Source: Enoplolaimus lenunculus | Taxonomy: Eukaryota > Nematoda > Enoplea > Enoplida > Thoracostomopsidae | Assembly (NCBI GenBank): GCA_030248215.1 | Contig: JASANG010003849.1 | Coordinates: 1 to 64,000, forward strand | Direction: 5' to 3' | DNA length: 64,000 nucleotides | Shown here: positions 23,965-34,378 of the stretch, piece after piece | How the letters are laid out: each line of letters starts with the position of its first letter | Numbering within the stretch: the stretch's first letter is position 1 | Made by a program: the position numbers and the translations under genes | Notes under the pieces: model-generated | Database searches by the model: none | Told to the model about the DNA's origin: nothing | The model's input: the letters and a program-made list of their open reading frames with translations, nothing else

Positions 23965-24373
23965 TAGGGTTCCACCAAAAAAATCCTGTTCCGGCCCGGC
24001 CGGAATTCTTGCTAAAATTCAGTTCCTGTTACTGTTCCTGCATTCAACGACGCACGAAGAACATGAATTTTTGTGGTTTTGTGGCAAATTATTCGTCATA
24101 ATTTACATATTGGATATATATATACATACATACATATATATAATATACATGAGTGTTATTGCAATAAGCGTAGTTTTGTTAATAAAGCTGTTATTATTAT
24201 TATTATTATTATAAATTTAATGCGTTCCCCCCAAACTTTATAATGAAAATGCTGAAAATTCGCTCAAGCCACTTTTTGACCAGTTTTCCAAATCGATTTC
24301 AAATTCCGGTTCCTGCTCTTGTAAAAAATCAATTCCTGTTCCGGCAAAACTTAGTTTCTGTTAGAACCCGGAT
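23965..24373 (+). mobile_element. Degenerate hAT-like MITE
   Basis: Left end CTAGGGTTCCACC with TTCCGG units, right side with TTCCTGTTCCGGC then GTTAGAACCCGG. Ends and hexamers have drifted. Confidence 0.45.
24178..24213. repeat. (ATT)n microsatellite
   Basis: Pure TTATTATTATTATTATTA tract following a short (TA)n. Confidence 0.85.
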
Positions 24374-24838
24374 AGATTCACATTCATGCTCATGCGAATC
24401 AGAATCGCACAAATAGGATGAATTGCCCCAAAATAGCAATTTTTGGGGGGACAAAATCTTTCATCTGTTTTTTTGCTGCATATTCCGATTTGAACCGACA
24501 CCGTTTTTTACGCAAATCATCAGATTTATGATTTTTACCTATATTTATGTTCGTTCCCACCAATTATTTCCGTGCATTCCATACGCAAATTTGATCAAAG
24601 TGTTAACAAATTTCAATTTTGAGCTCGTTAAATTCTTTTTTGTGACCGTTAATAATTATTCATCAAAACCAGTCTTAATACTCGCTTTCGAATAACCAGA
24701 TCAGCTGTTCCAACTCAGGTACAAACGTTAACATAAACCCTATTCACACATACAAGTTTTCGGCACCGAGAGCTCGAATAAGTTTCAATCGAATAGTCTG
24801 TACGCCCATCTTACCACCGCACCACACCTAAACCCTAC

Positions 24839-24897
24839 CTGTCAATCCCATCACAACCTCCACCCTTTTCCCCAGACTGTCCTGGCTGGCCATCCAT
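24839..24897 (-). CDS. Candidate first coding exon (C), short
   Basis: ATG to GACAG|GTAGGG, 59 nt ending in phase 2. Encodes MDGQPGQSGEKGGGCDGIDR. GC-rich against an AT-rich background. Compatible with splicing to the same downstream exon as candidates A and B; short enough that chance is a real alternative. Confidence 0.22.
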
Positions 24898-25344
24898 CCA
24901 CCAACCGCTATCCAGCGCCAGCGTACCAATCGATATCGGACGACACCTTTGTATTCGAGTTTACAAATCCCTTTTAATCACCCATACATCATAATCGTCA
25001 TCCTCACGACAAGTAGGAAGCCCAACCAAACGGGGACACCGCGACGGCGACAACACAAAATAAACCTTCGCTTTTGTGAAACCAGTAACACATATCTCCA
25101 GACCCAACTTTGTCAGTTATTCCCACAGGCCACAATAGCGGCTGAAGTCTGTGAGAACCATTCCTGACGTCTATATATACTCCCGTACACCTGTTTTATA
25201 TTACGTACACGCACATCATATACATTACATGTATACATAATGGATATATAAATGTATATACATTACATGTAGACATAATGGATATATAAATATACATATA
25301 CACATTTACGTATATACACGTTATATATTCATCAGTCTCGTAAC

Positions 25345-25485
25345 GGATGGGGGCAAGGAGGGCTTAGCCCCCTAGAAAACATATAACGTAGCTTGCACTC
25401 ATATGAAACGCTTACACGCTCCTCCTGAGCTTTCTTAGCCCCCATCCGCGCCCCTAAACTGTTAAGCTGGCTTGGCTACGAGCCT
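25345..25485. repeat. GTAGCCAGC...GGGG dispersed repeat
   Basis: GGGGGCAAGGAGGGCTTAGCC to CTGGCTTGGCTACGAGCC. Copies or relics also at 32,005-32,130, 36,870-37,020, 38,865-39,020 and 42,565-42,690, all with CTTGCAAG/GCTGGCTACG and CCCC tracts. GGGGCGTAGCCAG-type ends are common in animal MITEs. Confidence 0.5.
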
Positions 25486-26059
25486 GATATATACATATAT
25501 ATACGTATATACCGACGCAGAAACATGTATTCCCGCAAGTCTCTGCCGCCGACACAACAATATAAGGTACGTATATATTACTCAATTATTCATCCGATTA
25601 AACATCTAATAGAAAGATATGTCAAGCCACGCGACAAATTTTCAATGACATTTATCTAGTTTAGTTTCGATGGCAATATATATATACTTATAGCACCCAT
25701 TCAAGATATAAAACTAAAGTGTATAAAAGTTTTCGATCAATTTTGGCTACAGAACGCGAATATTTATTAAAAATCAGGTTAACGGGGTCATTGCACAGGT
25801 ACATTCAAGCTGGGGATAGAGTGCTTAAATATTCCCCACAACTTTTACTCGGAAACGGGACTTTCAAATTCGGTGGAATAACTCGCAAAGGTCAACAATT
25901 TTTATCACTCGCTACGCTTACTCGCAAACAAAGTTTGGCGTGGTTATCTTCTCCCATTCGAACCTGAGTACGCCCCTGGCCCGTAGACTAAGGAAGCAAC
26001 AAGGTTAAATCCCTCTAACAAGTTTCAGTATATATGCCGCACTTGATTTTTTACAATTG

Positions 26060-26175
26060 TAGGTGGCTTAAAATTTAGCCTATTGTTTTTGCTTCGGCGT
26101 ATGGTTGGTTTTAGACTTATTTTCTACGCTGAGGTTGTGATTTAGGCTTAGGAATAGGGATATGCTAAAATGCTG
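26060..26175 (+). mobile_element. TTAGGC-array element, relic
   Basis: Only a shoulder (TTTTTGCTTCGGCGTATGG, TTTTCTACGCTGAGGTT) and two TTAGGC units remain. A similar relic is at 47,045-47,160. Confidence 0.35.
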
Positions 26176-27054
26176 ATACGTCCTCAAAAATAACACTGAT
26201 CAGCTTTATTATGTTTTCCAGCGTCGTTGTAATCCGATAAAAATTATGAACGTACCCCGCCACATGCAAACATGTACAACGCCAGAAAAAATATGTAAAA
26301 CTATAAAAGTAAGCCTATCAGTTCCATGGCAGTTGGCATATATACTAATGATGAAGTTTTAATTTTTTAAAAGGTTTTAAAAACACATAGGTACGGCAGA
26401 TTAAAATACCGGAGTCGAATGTCATTTTTTTGTCAGAACCGGATATTCGGTTGCACTCTGGTATATACATTTCGCTAATTTGTTTCAGAATACTACGCAA
26501 TGCCAGTTGCATAACTTTAAACGGTAATACTTGGCGGCGTCAGTTCTTAAATTTGTGACCTGAAAGAAAAAACATTGATTTATATTTCGTACTTGAGTAC
26601 GTATTTAAAAAAATTTTGTTTTAAACTATATACACATATTGCCAGACATTGTTAGATTCAGCCTCTTCACAACCAAATCCGAATCCGAAACGAAAAATTT
26701 TGTCCAATCCGAACCCTAATTTTTGTTGCCGCCTCGGTGTCCAGTCTATATCCATAAACGTGTGATCGTACTTATTCAATATGAACCACTCGCATCAATT
26801 TCGATTCCAATAATTACAAAGAATAAACTGCTGGATTTTTAGAATATGTAATTGACAAAGACAAAAAATTTATTTTGGGAAAAACTTGTAGACAACTGAA
26901 ATAAAAGATGTGTATTTTACTGATTCTCTATGTATATAATAAATTTAGATATGCTGGATTCCGTCGATTTTTACTTCTGAGTGTTTGCAGCTGAAAAAAA
27001 TGAGGGGACTACCCGATGATACCAAAATTTCTGCCGATGCCGATTCTTATTTTG

Positions 27055-27260
27055 AAAATATGCCGATGCCAAACCGCCTATTCAAAGCTTTGCCCAAAAT
27101 AAACGACTACATCGGTAATGAAACCTCGGCCCTCTTGCACTCAGCTCAAGCATACTACCACTACACCACGTGGTCGATTGCAATAACTTACTAAATCAGT
27201 GTGCACGTGTATCGCAGTCTATGACTTTACATACACTGCCCGTGCACATATACGGACACT
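27055..27260 (-). mobile_element. tRNA-derived SINE, family 2
   Basis: Minus strand GACCACGTGGTGTAGTGGTA, GTATGCTTGAG and GAGGTTTCATTACC; highly similar to the 1.9 kb copy along its length. Confidence 0.6.
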
Positions 27261-27594
27261 TTACAATTAACGTTCTAAAAATTGCCCTTTTGACCGTAAA
27301 ACTTTAGTTCCTAATCTGATGTTTTGATATTTACTTTTATTGTGCTTGTTTCTTACAGGTTCGTTTTAAAAACTATCATTTGTTCGTTGTCTCATTCCAA
27401 TTTGGCAAGTATGACAGATATGTGACACTAGCATAACATATATTAACTAAATCATGCAAACGTTATGGACAAGCACAGCTCAATATGCATTCGGTGTCGC
27501 ATGAAAAATTGACCCCCGGGCCCATTTTCAAGGAAGTCCGATTTTCATAGTAGTGTCGTGTGATAACAAACACCATTAAAGAGACCCGGTTACT

Positions 27595-27725
27595 ATTGCA
27601 TAGATAGACAAATAGATAGATAGATATTTTATTACTGACACTGTACAACGTCCAAACAGGTAGGCTCAGGAAATTCTTCCATCGTGTGCCCCAGTGCTTG
27701 TGAAGCAAGGCTTACTGCTTTTTCA
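27595..27725 (-). repeat. Possible LINE or gene 3' end with TATC tail
   Basis: On the minus strand a short open frame GHTMEEFPEPTCLDVVQCQ ends in TAA, followed by TAATAAAATATC and (TATC)n. A microsatellite tail right after a stop and AATAAA is typical of LINE 3' ends; it could equally be a terminal exon of the FAM187-like gene. Confidence 0.28.
27600..27630. repeat. (GATA)n microsatellite
   Basis: Imperfect AGATAGACAAATAGATAGAT tract, the tail of the possible LINE 3' end. Confidence 0.75.
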
Positions 27726-28184
27726 CATGAAAAATGACCTCCGTTAAAAAGAGACCCCCGGTCAATATTTACGCAGCATTGTACTAAAATTATCCTCTGT
27801 GAAAAAAATTACTTCCCGCTGGCGGTTATTCGTGAGTACAGTGAAAGTTTAATTTAGACAAAAACTAAGCAAAATACTCTTAGCGCTCATAATTTGAGAA
27901 ACAGACAACGAAGCTGATTTTAGTTCAGGAAAAACTTACTACAAAATTCCAAACAAACATCAGTTGGCGCAGCCAGGATTTTGGTTTGGGGGCCCACGTC
28001 GCTGAACTGTTAAGGGTGATGGTTTACTTGTGCACTTTATGCCTGAGGTATGAACCAAATCCGTTTAATTCAGCATCAGCTTACGAGAAAACAGGGTATG
28101 AATGGCCTTGTCACCCCCCAAAACACAACTTCAGGCCATTTTGCAATGGCAAATCGATAATTTTTCGGTGGGCATTCGAGGTTC

Positions 28185-28435
28185 GTCCCAGTCTAGGTAG
28201 GAACCGGGACTTTAGACCTTTCTACTAAGCGGCTAGAAAAGCGGGTTACGATTGGTTTCGAACTATCGACCATCTGCGTGTCAGACAGACGTTGTTTCCA
28301 CTGCGCCACGTAACAGGCCTGTTCAACTGCTTCTAACGTCACATATATGACGACCGTATGCTGCCGGCAAGCATACTACACAGTGTGCATTGCGAATATA
28401 TTGCATATGTAAAAGGACAAGCATGTCTAACATAC
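28185..28435 (-). mobile_element. tRNA-derived SINE, family 1
   Basis: Minus-strand copy with head GTTACGTGGCGCAGTGGAAA and a B-box-like AGTTCGAAACC, tail AAGTCCCGGTTCCTACCTAG, ACTGG. Confidence 0.63.
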
Positions 28436-28439
28436 ATTA

Positions 28440-30870
28440 CAATGCAGATGCCGATGTCGATACTAATTTTAACACAATCATGCTTTAAAGAACGTTAATG
28501 GCTCCTGGTTATTCCTGCTGCAAATCAATATTTCACTCCTATTTGGCAATGTCAAAATGGCGGGTGGTCTTTTAATGGGGTCATTTTTTCATACGACAGC
28601 ACTATGAAAACCGGAAACCCATGTAAATATGCCGAGGTCAATTTTTGGTGCGCCACCAGTTTTAATGTTTTTAGAAACCCTTCCTGCCACTAGCTATGTA
28701 GTGAACGGTAGTAACATTCCAAAAACAAAAGGAATGCGCAGCAAGATTAATTGCAGCAATTGCCATTCCTAATTTAATTTTATGTAAAACAACTTTAAAA
28801 ATTCATTAATGTTAGTCAATATTTCAGGTTGTGTACATATTAAACTTTGGAAATAAACCTTGACTCAATTTATAGTGGCAGTTCCACCAGTTGTGCACTG
28901 AAACGTTTTTAGGGGCTCATGGTTTTAATTTCGCATATGATTCAATTTTTGTAATTTAATGACACGATTTTCCTGTATTTCACATCCTAGGCTAAAAAAT
29001 TGCAGAAAGGGTAATTTTATGCAAGAACAGTAAACCTTTTGTCGCAAATGTTGTAATAACCTTTTCTGCTTTCACCTTCCTATTCTGGTGCACACTACCC
29101 TATATCATTAAAGTAGCTCTCAAGGTGCAACCAGAGTTCCGGTTACTGCAGGGAAATCCGTTACTTATCATTGTCCGGTTGCGATATTAAAAATCCATTT
29201 TCGGTAATCGGTACTGAAAAATTTCTCGCTCGAAAATTTAGAAAAAATTGGCATATTAAAATCCTAACTTTTTTCTAAAATTGTCTGAATGTGTGTTGCC
29301 AAACTTTTAATTTGTATCATGCTCTTTTTAATTTATTGTTCGTTTCCTAGCGATTGCATTTTACTTTCAAGATTTTGGCATTGTAAAAATGTGATGTTTC
29401 TGTTTTCACGTAGGATTTCAATTTTCGCTAATGTTGGAGTGCACAGAGTAAGAAACAAATGTCTTATAAATATAACGCTCCGACTGGGACAAATGCTTCA
29501 TCCGTGTCATCAAGATTTATAATTCAAGCAGAAAACGCTCTTGTGTAGTCAACTGTCAAAATTGCAGCACTTTTATAGTCAATCTCGCGAAGCCGAACTT
29601 ATTATACGATTTTATTAATTTTTAAGCGTCAATAACGTTTTTTCAAAACGATATAAGCTTTTGTATTTCTGGTACGATTTCTGTATTAAGTTATTTGTTT
29701 CCTCATTAGAGCCCTTACTATTACACTTATATACAATGTACACCATTCTGGTGAGTTAATTTTAACTCAAATGAGTTGAATCACTCAATCTGAAGGAGTA
29801 TCAGAACTCATAATTTTGAGTTGATTCAACAAAATTCTGATTTAATTAACCAACTTCCCCGAAATCAACTTAACTCATAAAGTGTACGGTCGCTAAAACT
29901 CAGAAATAATTAACTTCCCACCAGAGTTGATTATTTAAAACATTGGAATTTACAGTGCAGAAACCTGGCCATTATACGAACCGTAATACTGGTTAACCAC
30001 GTTGCAGCGGACTCGATATAAAACAAATAATCACTCGGTTGGAAACAGTGGCGGATGTATAAATTTCAGACAAATGGACATAATATAGATTGCAAGAAAA
30101 CAGCGAACAGCAATTTTCGCAGTACAAAAGTAAAATTTTCTAAGGTTACGGATTTATTAATATTTTTCGTAAAACAAATTGTGACGAGGGTGCGCGCAAT
30201 ATATATGGTTTAAGACAAGACTTTCCAGCGAACCGAGCAACAAGCTATACGTGCAGCGTAGGTACATTTCCAATAAGTTGATTAATCAACTCGGAGAGAA
30301 TTGGTTATTTCTGGTTATTTCTGAGTTAGTGGCAGTAAATATTAACTCACTCTGAGTTGATTTAATACCGGGTAAGTTGATTAATTAACTCAGAATGAGT
30401 TAAAACAATTCAGAATTTTGGGTTCTGAAAAGCGTAATTTAGAGCTCAGACTAATGAGCGGTTTCAACACAGGGGTGTAATTATGGGTAAGTAAAGACTT
30501 TTTACACGTGCTGCGCTTTACCAGCGAACATTTTATCTTTTCACCCGCGGGTATACCCAAGAAAAAACATATATACTGTAGTGACCTGAAAAAGAGGGTG
30601 TAAAAGAGGGGGTCCCCATTTTGAGCCCCAATTAATAGGAGTACGTATTCCTAAGAGTCCGTACGCGGATAGAGTCCCTAACCTCCTAACCTCTAATTAG
30701 AGTCCATGTCAATTATCCCTAATTGAAGTGCATAAATGACTGCAGGTCCAAATAAAATTGAGTTCGAAACATTAACGCATACTTAAGTTTTGAAAGTACA
30801 TTTTTAAACCTGCATTATCGCTCATGGTTTTAATATATACAAGACAAACAATAAACGTTTAATTCAACGG
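28440..30870. other. Long interval with no recognised gene
   Basis: Holds two GAGTTAA-family MITEs, a CAACCAGAGTTCCGG hAT-like end near 29,125, and otherwise unremarkable AT-rich sequence. Missing 3' exons of the FAM187-like gene could be here but none was found by eye. Confidence 0.5.
29739..29957. mobile_element. MITE, CACTGTAAA/GAGTTAA family, second copy
   Basis: Ends ACACCATTCTGGTGAGTTAA and TTGGAATTTACAGTG; interior full of GAGTTGA and AACTCA. A third, partial copy is at about 30,262-30,440. Confidence 0.5.
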
Positions 30871-31271
30871 ATAGTTTATACCAGTAACAAAGGGCTGCGG
30901 AAAGCGGGTTAAAATCAAATTTTTACAGTCCGTAACCGAATAACAAGGTGGTACTCTGTGGAGAGGCCAAATAAATATCAGTCCCCTCTTGTTCAGATCA
31001 CGACAGCACGCGCTTTGTGCTGCCGTTTTAACATGTTTCCCACTGAACAAAATGTTTCAACATTGCTTGTGGCTTTGAGTACTCTTTGGAAGACAATTCA
31101 GGTTCAAGTTGAGTTGAGGTTGCTCCAACAGACGGTGCGAAGGCAAAATTTAAATATTCCATATTCAATTCAAGGTTGACTCCTTCAACGTTGAGTTTGC
31201 CAGTTGGAACTCCGGTGGGGAACCTTAAATGTATAAACAGGAGGCGTAGCCAAGATATTGCAACTGGAGTA

Positions 31272-31499
31272 CACTGTAAATTCCAGTGAGTTAAATAATC
31301 AACTCAGCTAGTGATTTCTGAGTTAGTAAAAATAAGCATTAATTCACACTGAGTTGAGCTTATTTTCACGCTCAGTTGATATGATTCCGGGTGAGTAATG
31401 AGTTGCATCAACTCACAAATCTGAATTTTGATAGCCCTAACTCAGACTGAGTATTTCAACTCACTCTGAGTTTAATTCAACTAACTGCCCTTTACAGTG
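31272..31499. mobile_element. MITE with CACTGTAAA ends and GAGTTAA/GAGTTGA repeats
   Basis: 228 bp, ends CACTGTAAATTCCAGTGAG and CCTTTACAGTG; the whole interior is degenerate CTGAGTT/AACTCAG in both orientations. Related to but distinct from the 210-bp family. Confidence 0.6.
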
Positions 31500-31765
31500 T
31501 GTCAGTCAAGGTAGGAACCGGGACATCAGACCTTTCAACTAAGCAGCTGGAAAAGCGGGCCAGAGCGGGGATCGAACTCTCAGCCTACGGATTCGTAAGC
31601 GAACACTCAATCACTGCGCCACGCAGCCCGCCTCTTCAACTGCATTTTTCGTCGATTATATGTGTCGACCGTATGCTGCCAGCTAGCATACATACAGTGC
31701 ACTGCACTATATTGCATGTGCACATAACGGACAAGCATGTCTCACATGCTTACACAGTGTACGGT
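31500..31765 (-). mobile_element. tRNA-derived SINE, family 1
   Basis: Minus-strand copy with head read as TGGCGCAGTGATTGAGTG and GAGTTCGATCCCCGCTC, and tail AGGTCTGATGTCCCGGTTCC. It abuts the CACTGTAAA MITE at 31,499. Confidence 0.65.
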
Positions 31766-32441
31766 TTACAAAACAAGATTTTCTTAGGTTACTGGCTAAT
31801 TCTTTCGACAAGCTTAAGGTAATAGGCTTCGGTTGTGAAAAAAGCTTTTAACTTTATATATTTAAACCTAAGAACCAGGAGCTTAAGTGAAAACTTTCTT
31901 CTTATTACACAAAAATTATAAAGATATTTACCCGTAAACCAGCCCCGCCTCCGGCTATGTCCTTGATGTATGACATATAACATACATTATAGGTATAAAT
32001 ATATGTGGGGGTGAATGAACATTTTGCCCCTCCCCCAGAAAATTTTCTAGCTTTGCTTGCAAGCCACTCTCGTATGCTCTTCCCGAAAAATGCTTAGCCT
32101 CCATCAGCAAGGTGTGCTGGCTACGTGCCAGTCACATATGTCTAGAGTCTGTATCAAGTCATAATTGTCTTATTAAGTTTCAGATAATATTTCTTGAATA
32201 CAAGACAATTTATTTTGTGTGTAACCCCACTGGATCTACAAATATTGTTCAAGCTTGCATTTAACAACGCTGCGCTTACTTCCAAACGTTAAACATGCGA
32301 TCTGCACAGCCTTCGACCAGCGTCGGCTCGGATGTACTTTGAAGTTCAAAACGCGGACATCGCTATAAATCAATTTATTGTCAAACATTTTTACTCCAAA
32401 TATTAGACTTTTCTCGACGTGAATTTTTCAAATGTTTCAAA

Positions 32442-32651
32442 CACTGCAAAAAATGGTGAGTCAAATTGACTCGCTGCGAAATAGGCTTTTCCTATAACTA
32501 CACAAACTGAGTCAAAATTCGAATCCGCCAGAGTCAAATTCGACTCAGTGAGTTAAATTTGACTCAGGCGGACTCGAATTTTGACTCAGTTGTGTAGTCA
32601 GGAAAAGCCTATTTCGCAGTGAGTCAATTTGACTCACCATTTTTTGCAGTG
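32442..32651. mobile_element. 210-bp palindromic MITE, CACTGCAAAAAATGG ends
   Basis: Near-perfect palindrome with ends CACTGCAAAAAATGGTGAGT and CACCATTTTTTGCAGTG. Arms carry GAGTCAAATTGACTC and AAATAGGCTTTTCCT and its complement. Flanked by CAAA on both sides, a possible 4-bp duplication. Multiple TGAGTCA (AP-1-type) sites. Confidence 0.75.
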
Positions 32652-32699
32652 CAAAGCTAGAAATATAAAATTAAAACTTCTCGGTTGAGAGGTGCGCTT

Positions 32700-33008
32700 A
32701 ACGTCGCCACCAGGAAGTAAACAGATAGTGACTATAACGGAAACGGAAAAAGAATAATGAAGTATATAAAAGTTTCAAAGATTTCTTATTTTTCTTCCAA
32801 TACGCTTGGGGCGTGCATGAATTTCGTAATTTTTGTTTCATTTCGAACAATTGCAGCATAATGAAAAATTGTGAGACATAATGCTGATTAATAACTAATT
32901 TTTGAGCGTAAAAATATAACAGAATTTTCGTTATTTCTACAACAGAAGAAAACGGTAACGAACACCGATTGTTACCGGAAATGGCAACGGGTATCCGGTT
33001 ACACCCTA
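32700..33008 (+). mobile_element. Degenerate hAT-like MITE with GGAAAC/GGAACG hexamers
   Basis: Right end TATCCGGTTACACCCTA; left side has ACGGAAACGGAAAAAG. Same plan as the elements at 12.1 and 22.9 kb. Confidence 0.45.
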
Positions 33009-33248
33009 TGGTCCCCACTCAGATGGTTGACGGTCACGGTCTTGGAGGTCTCATGTCAGGAGGAAAAATTATGTACTGCATAAACGCGTAGTAATTGTAA
33101 CACAGGGTCCATTTATTTCTGACCTTCAAGGTGCAAAAAATGTAAGTTTTTTCTACACAGCAACCCAAACCAGTAAAGTTTTATGTTTACATTTCGTTAC
33201 ACATTTATTACAAAGACCACAACGTCAAATTCAAAATCTTGGCGAGGT

Positions 33249-33480
33249 ATATCGGTCGTAGGCCAATCTGCAATTCAAGCCAATTTGGCCTAGGCCAATC
33301 TGCTATTTTAAGCAGTGTTGCCTGGGCTAAACTGCTCATCGTTGGTATTACATAAGCGTTGTTTTGCGAAATCTAACAATCGCAAATTGGCCTAGGCCAA
33401 ACTGCTATTTGCTTCAAATAGCAGATTGGACTAGGCAAATTGATAATTGGCCTGAATAGCAGATTGGCCTACGACATATC
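33249..33480. mobile_element. MITE, TATGTCGTAGGCCAATCTGC family
   Basis: Ends CGTAGGCCAATCTGCAATTC and GAATAGCAGATTGGCCTACG. Interior has the family block CTAAACTGCTCATCGTTGG and ACATAAGCGTTG. Confidence 0.65.
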
Positions 33481-33983
33481 TATTAAAATGGCTATAACAG
33501 TTATGGCCCATATAAACATCAGGGGTGGAATGTTGTTCCGTGAGATTACAATAGAGTATTGCTTACACTACAGTTACGCCCCTGTTCCATACATTGGCCA
33601 TTAATCTCTAGTCATCAAAGCGTGAGAATTTATATACAAAGTTTGACAAAATTTCATTCGCCGATCTGCAAAAGAGCTGACCATTTTAATACAATAATTT
33701 TTGTCAACAGTGCTTCAAAATCTTTTACGCCACAATTAATCACGAATTCATATTCGAAATGAAATCGTGATTGCTTTGGGTTATCAAAAGATTTTTATGG
33801 CACCGTTTGACAAAATTATTGGCGAACTGCGCGTTGTTGCTATTACTCATTTTGAGTAATGGCAGAATAGAATTTTGATGTAGAGAAGAGTATAAACGTT
33901 CGATATTCTGAAATTTTACACGTTGCAAATTCCACAATATCATGCGTACACAAGGTAACTTTTGAGGGGGTAGTATGATGAAC

Positions 33984-34095
33984 ACTGAAGCCAAAAAACA
34001 GCTTCAGTGTGCTGCACGCTGAAGCTAAAAAGCTTCAGTATGTAAAACACACTGAAGCCAAAAATGCTTCAGTGCGCTGCACACTGAAGCTTATT
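33984..34095. repeat. Cluster of CTGAAGC/GCTTCAG inverted motifs
   Basis: ACTGAAGC and GCTTCAGT alternate about eight times in 110 bp. Part of a dispersed repeat: 40,420-40,505 shares ATTCCACAATATCAT, GCGTACAC-like flank and one CTTCAG unit. Confidence 0.6.
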
Positions 34096-34316
34096 TGAAA
34101 AGTTTATACCGTAAATACAAAAGCTTGTATTGTATATACGCCGGTCACATTTGAGACCTAGAAACCAGACTGTGATCTTTGTATAGAAACCGCTTTTGCA
34201 TCGAAAAAAGCTACTGGCGCCACAGCGTTGGTGGGGGATACGTTTCTTACCCCCCTATGCCACTGTATAGAAAAAATCCAGATCCAAAGATGTAAAGCTG
34301 AATTTTTTAAGGTTAC

Positions 34317-34378
34317 CTCAGTGTCTGCTGTATCTACCGAAACAGGCGTTGGTTTCGATTGAATCGGGCAACTTGACA
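34317..34378 (-). CDS. FAM187-like exon 6
   Basis: 62 nt, phase 1 to 0, acceptor TTATTTTAG, donor ACTGAG|GTAACC. Encodes VSSCPIQSKPTPVSVDTADT. The Cys would pair with the WTRC region, as LCYLQSP does in FAM187A. Confidence 0.5.
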
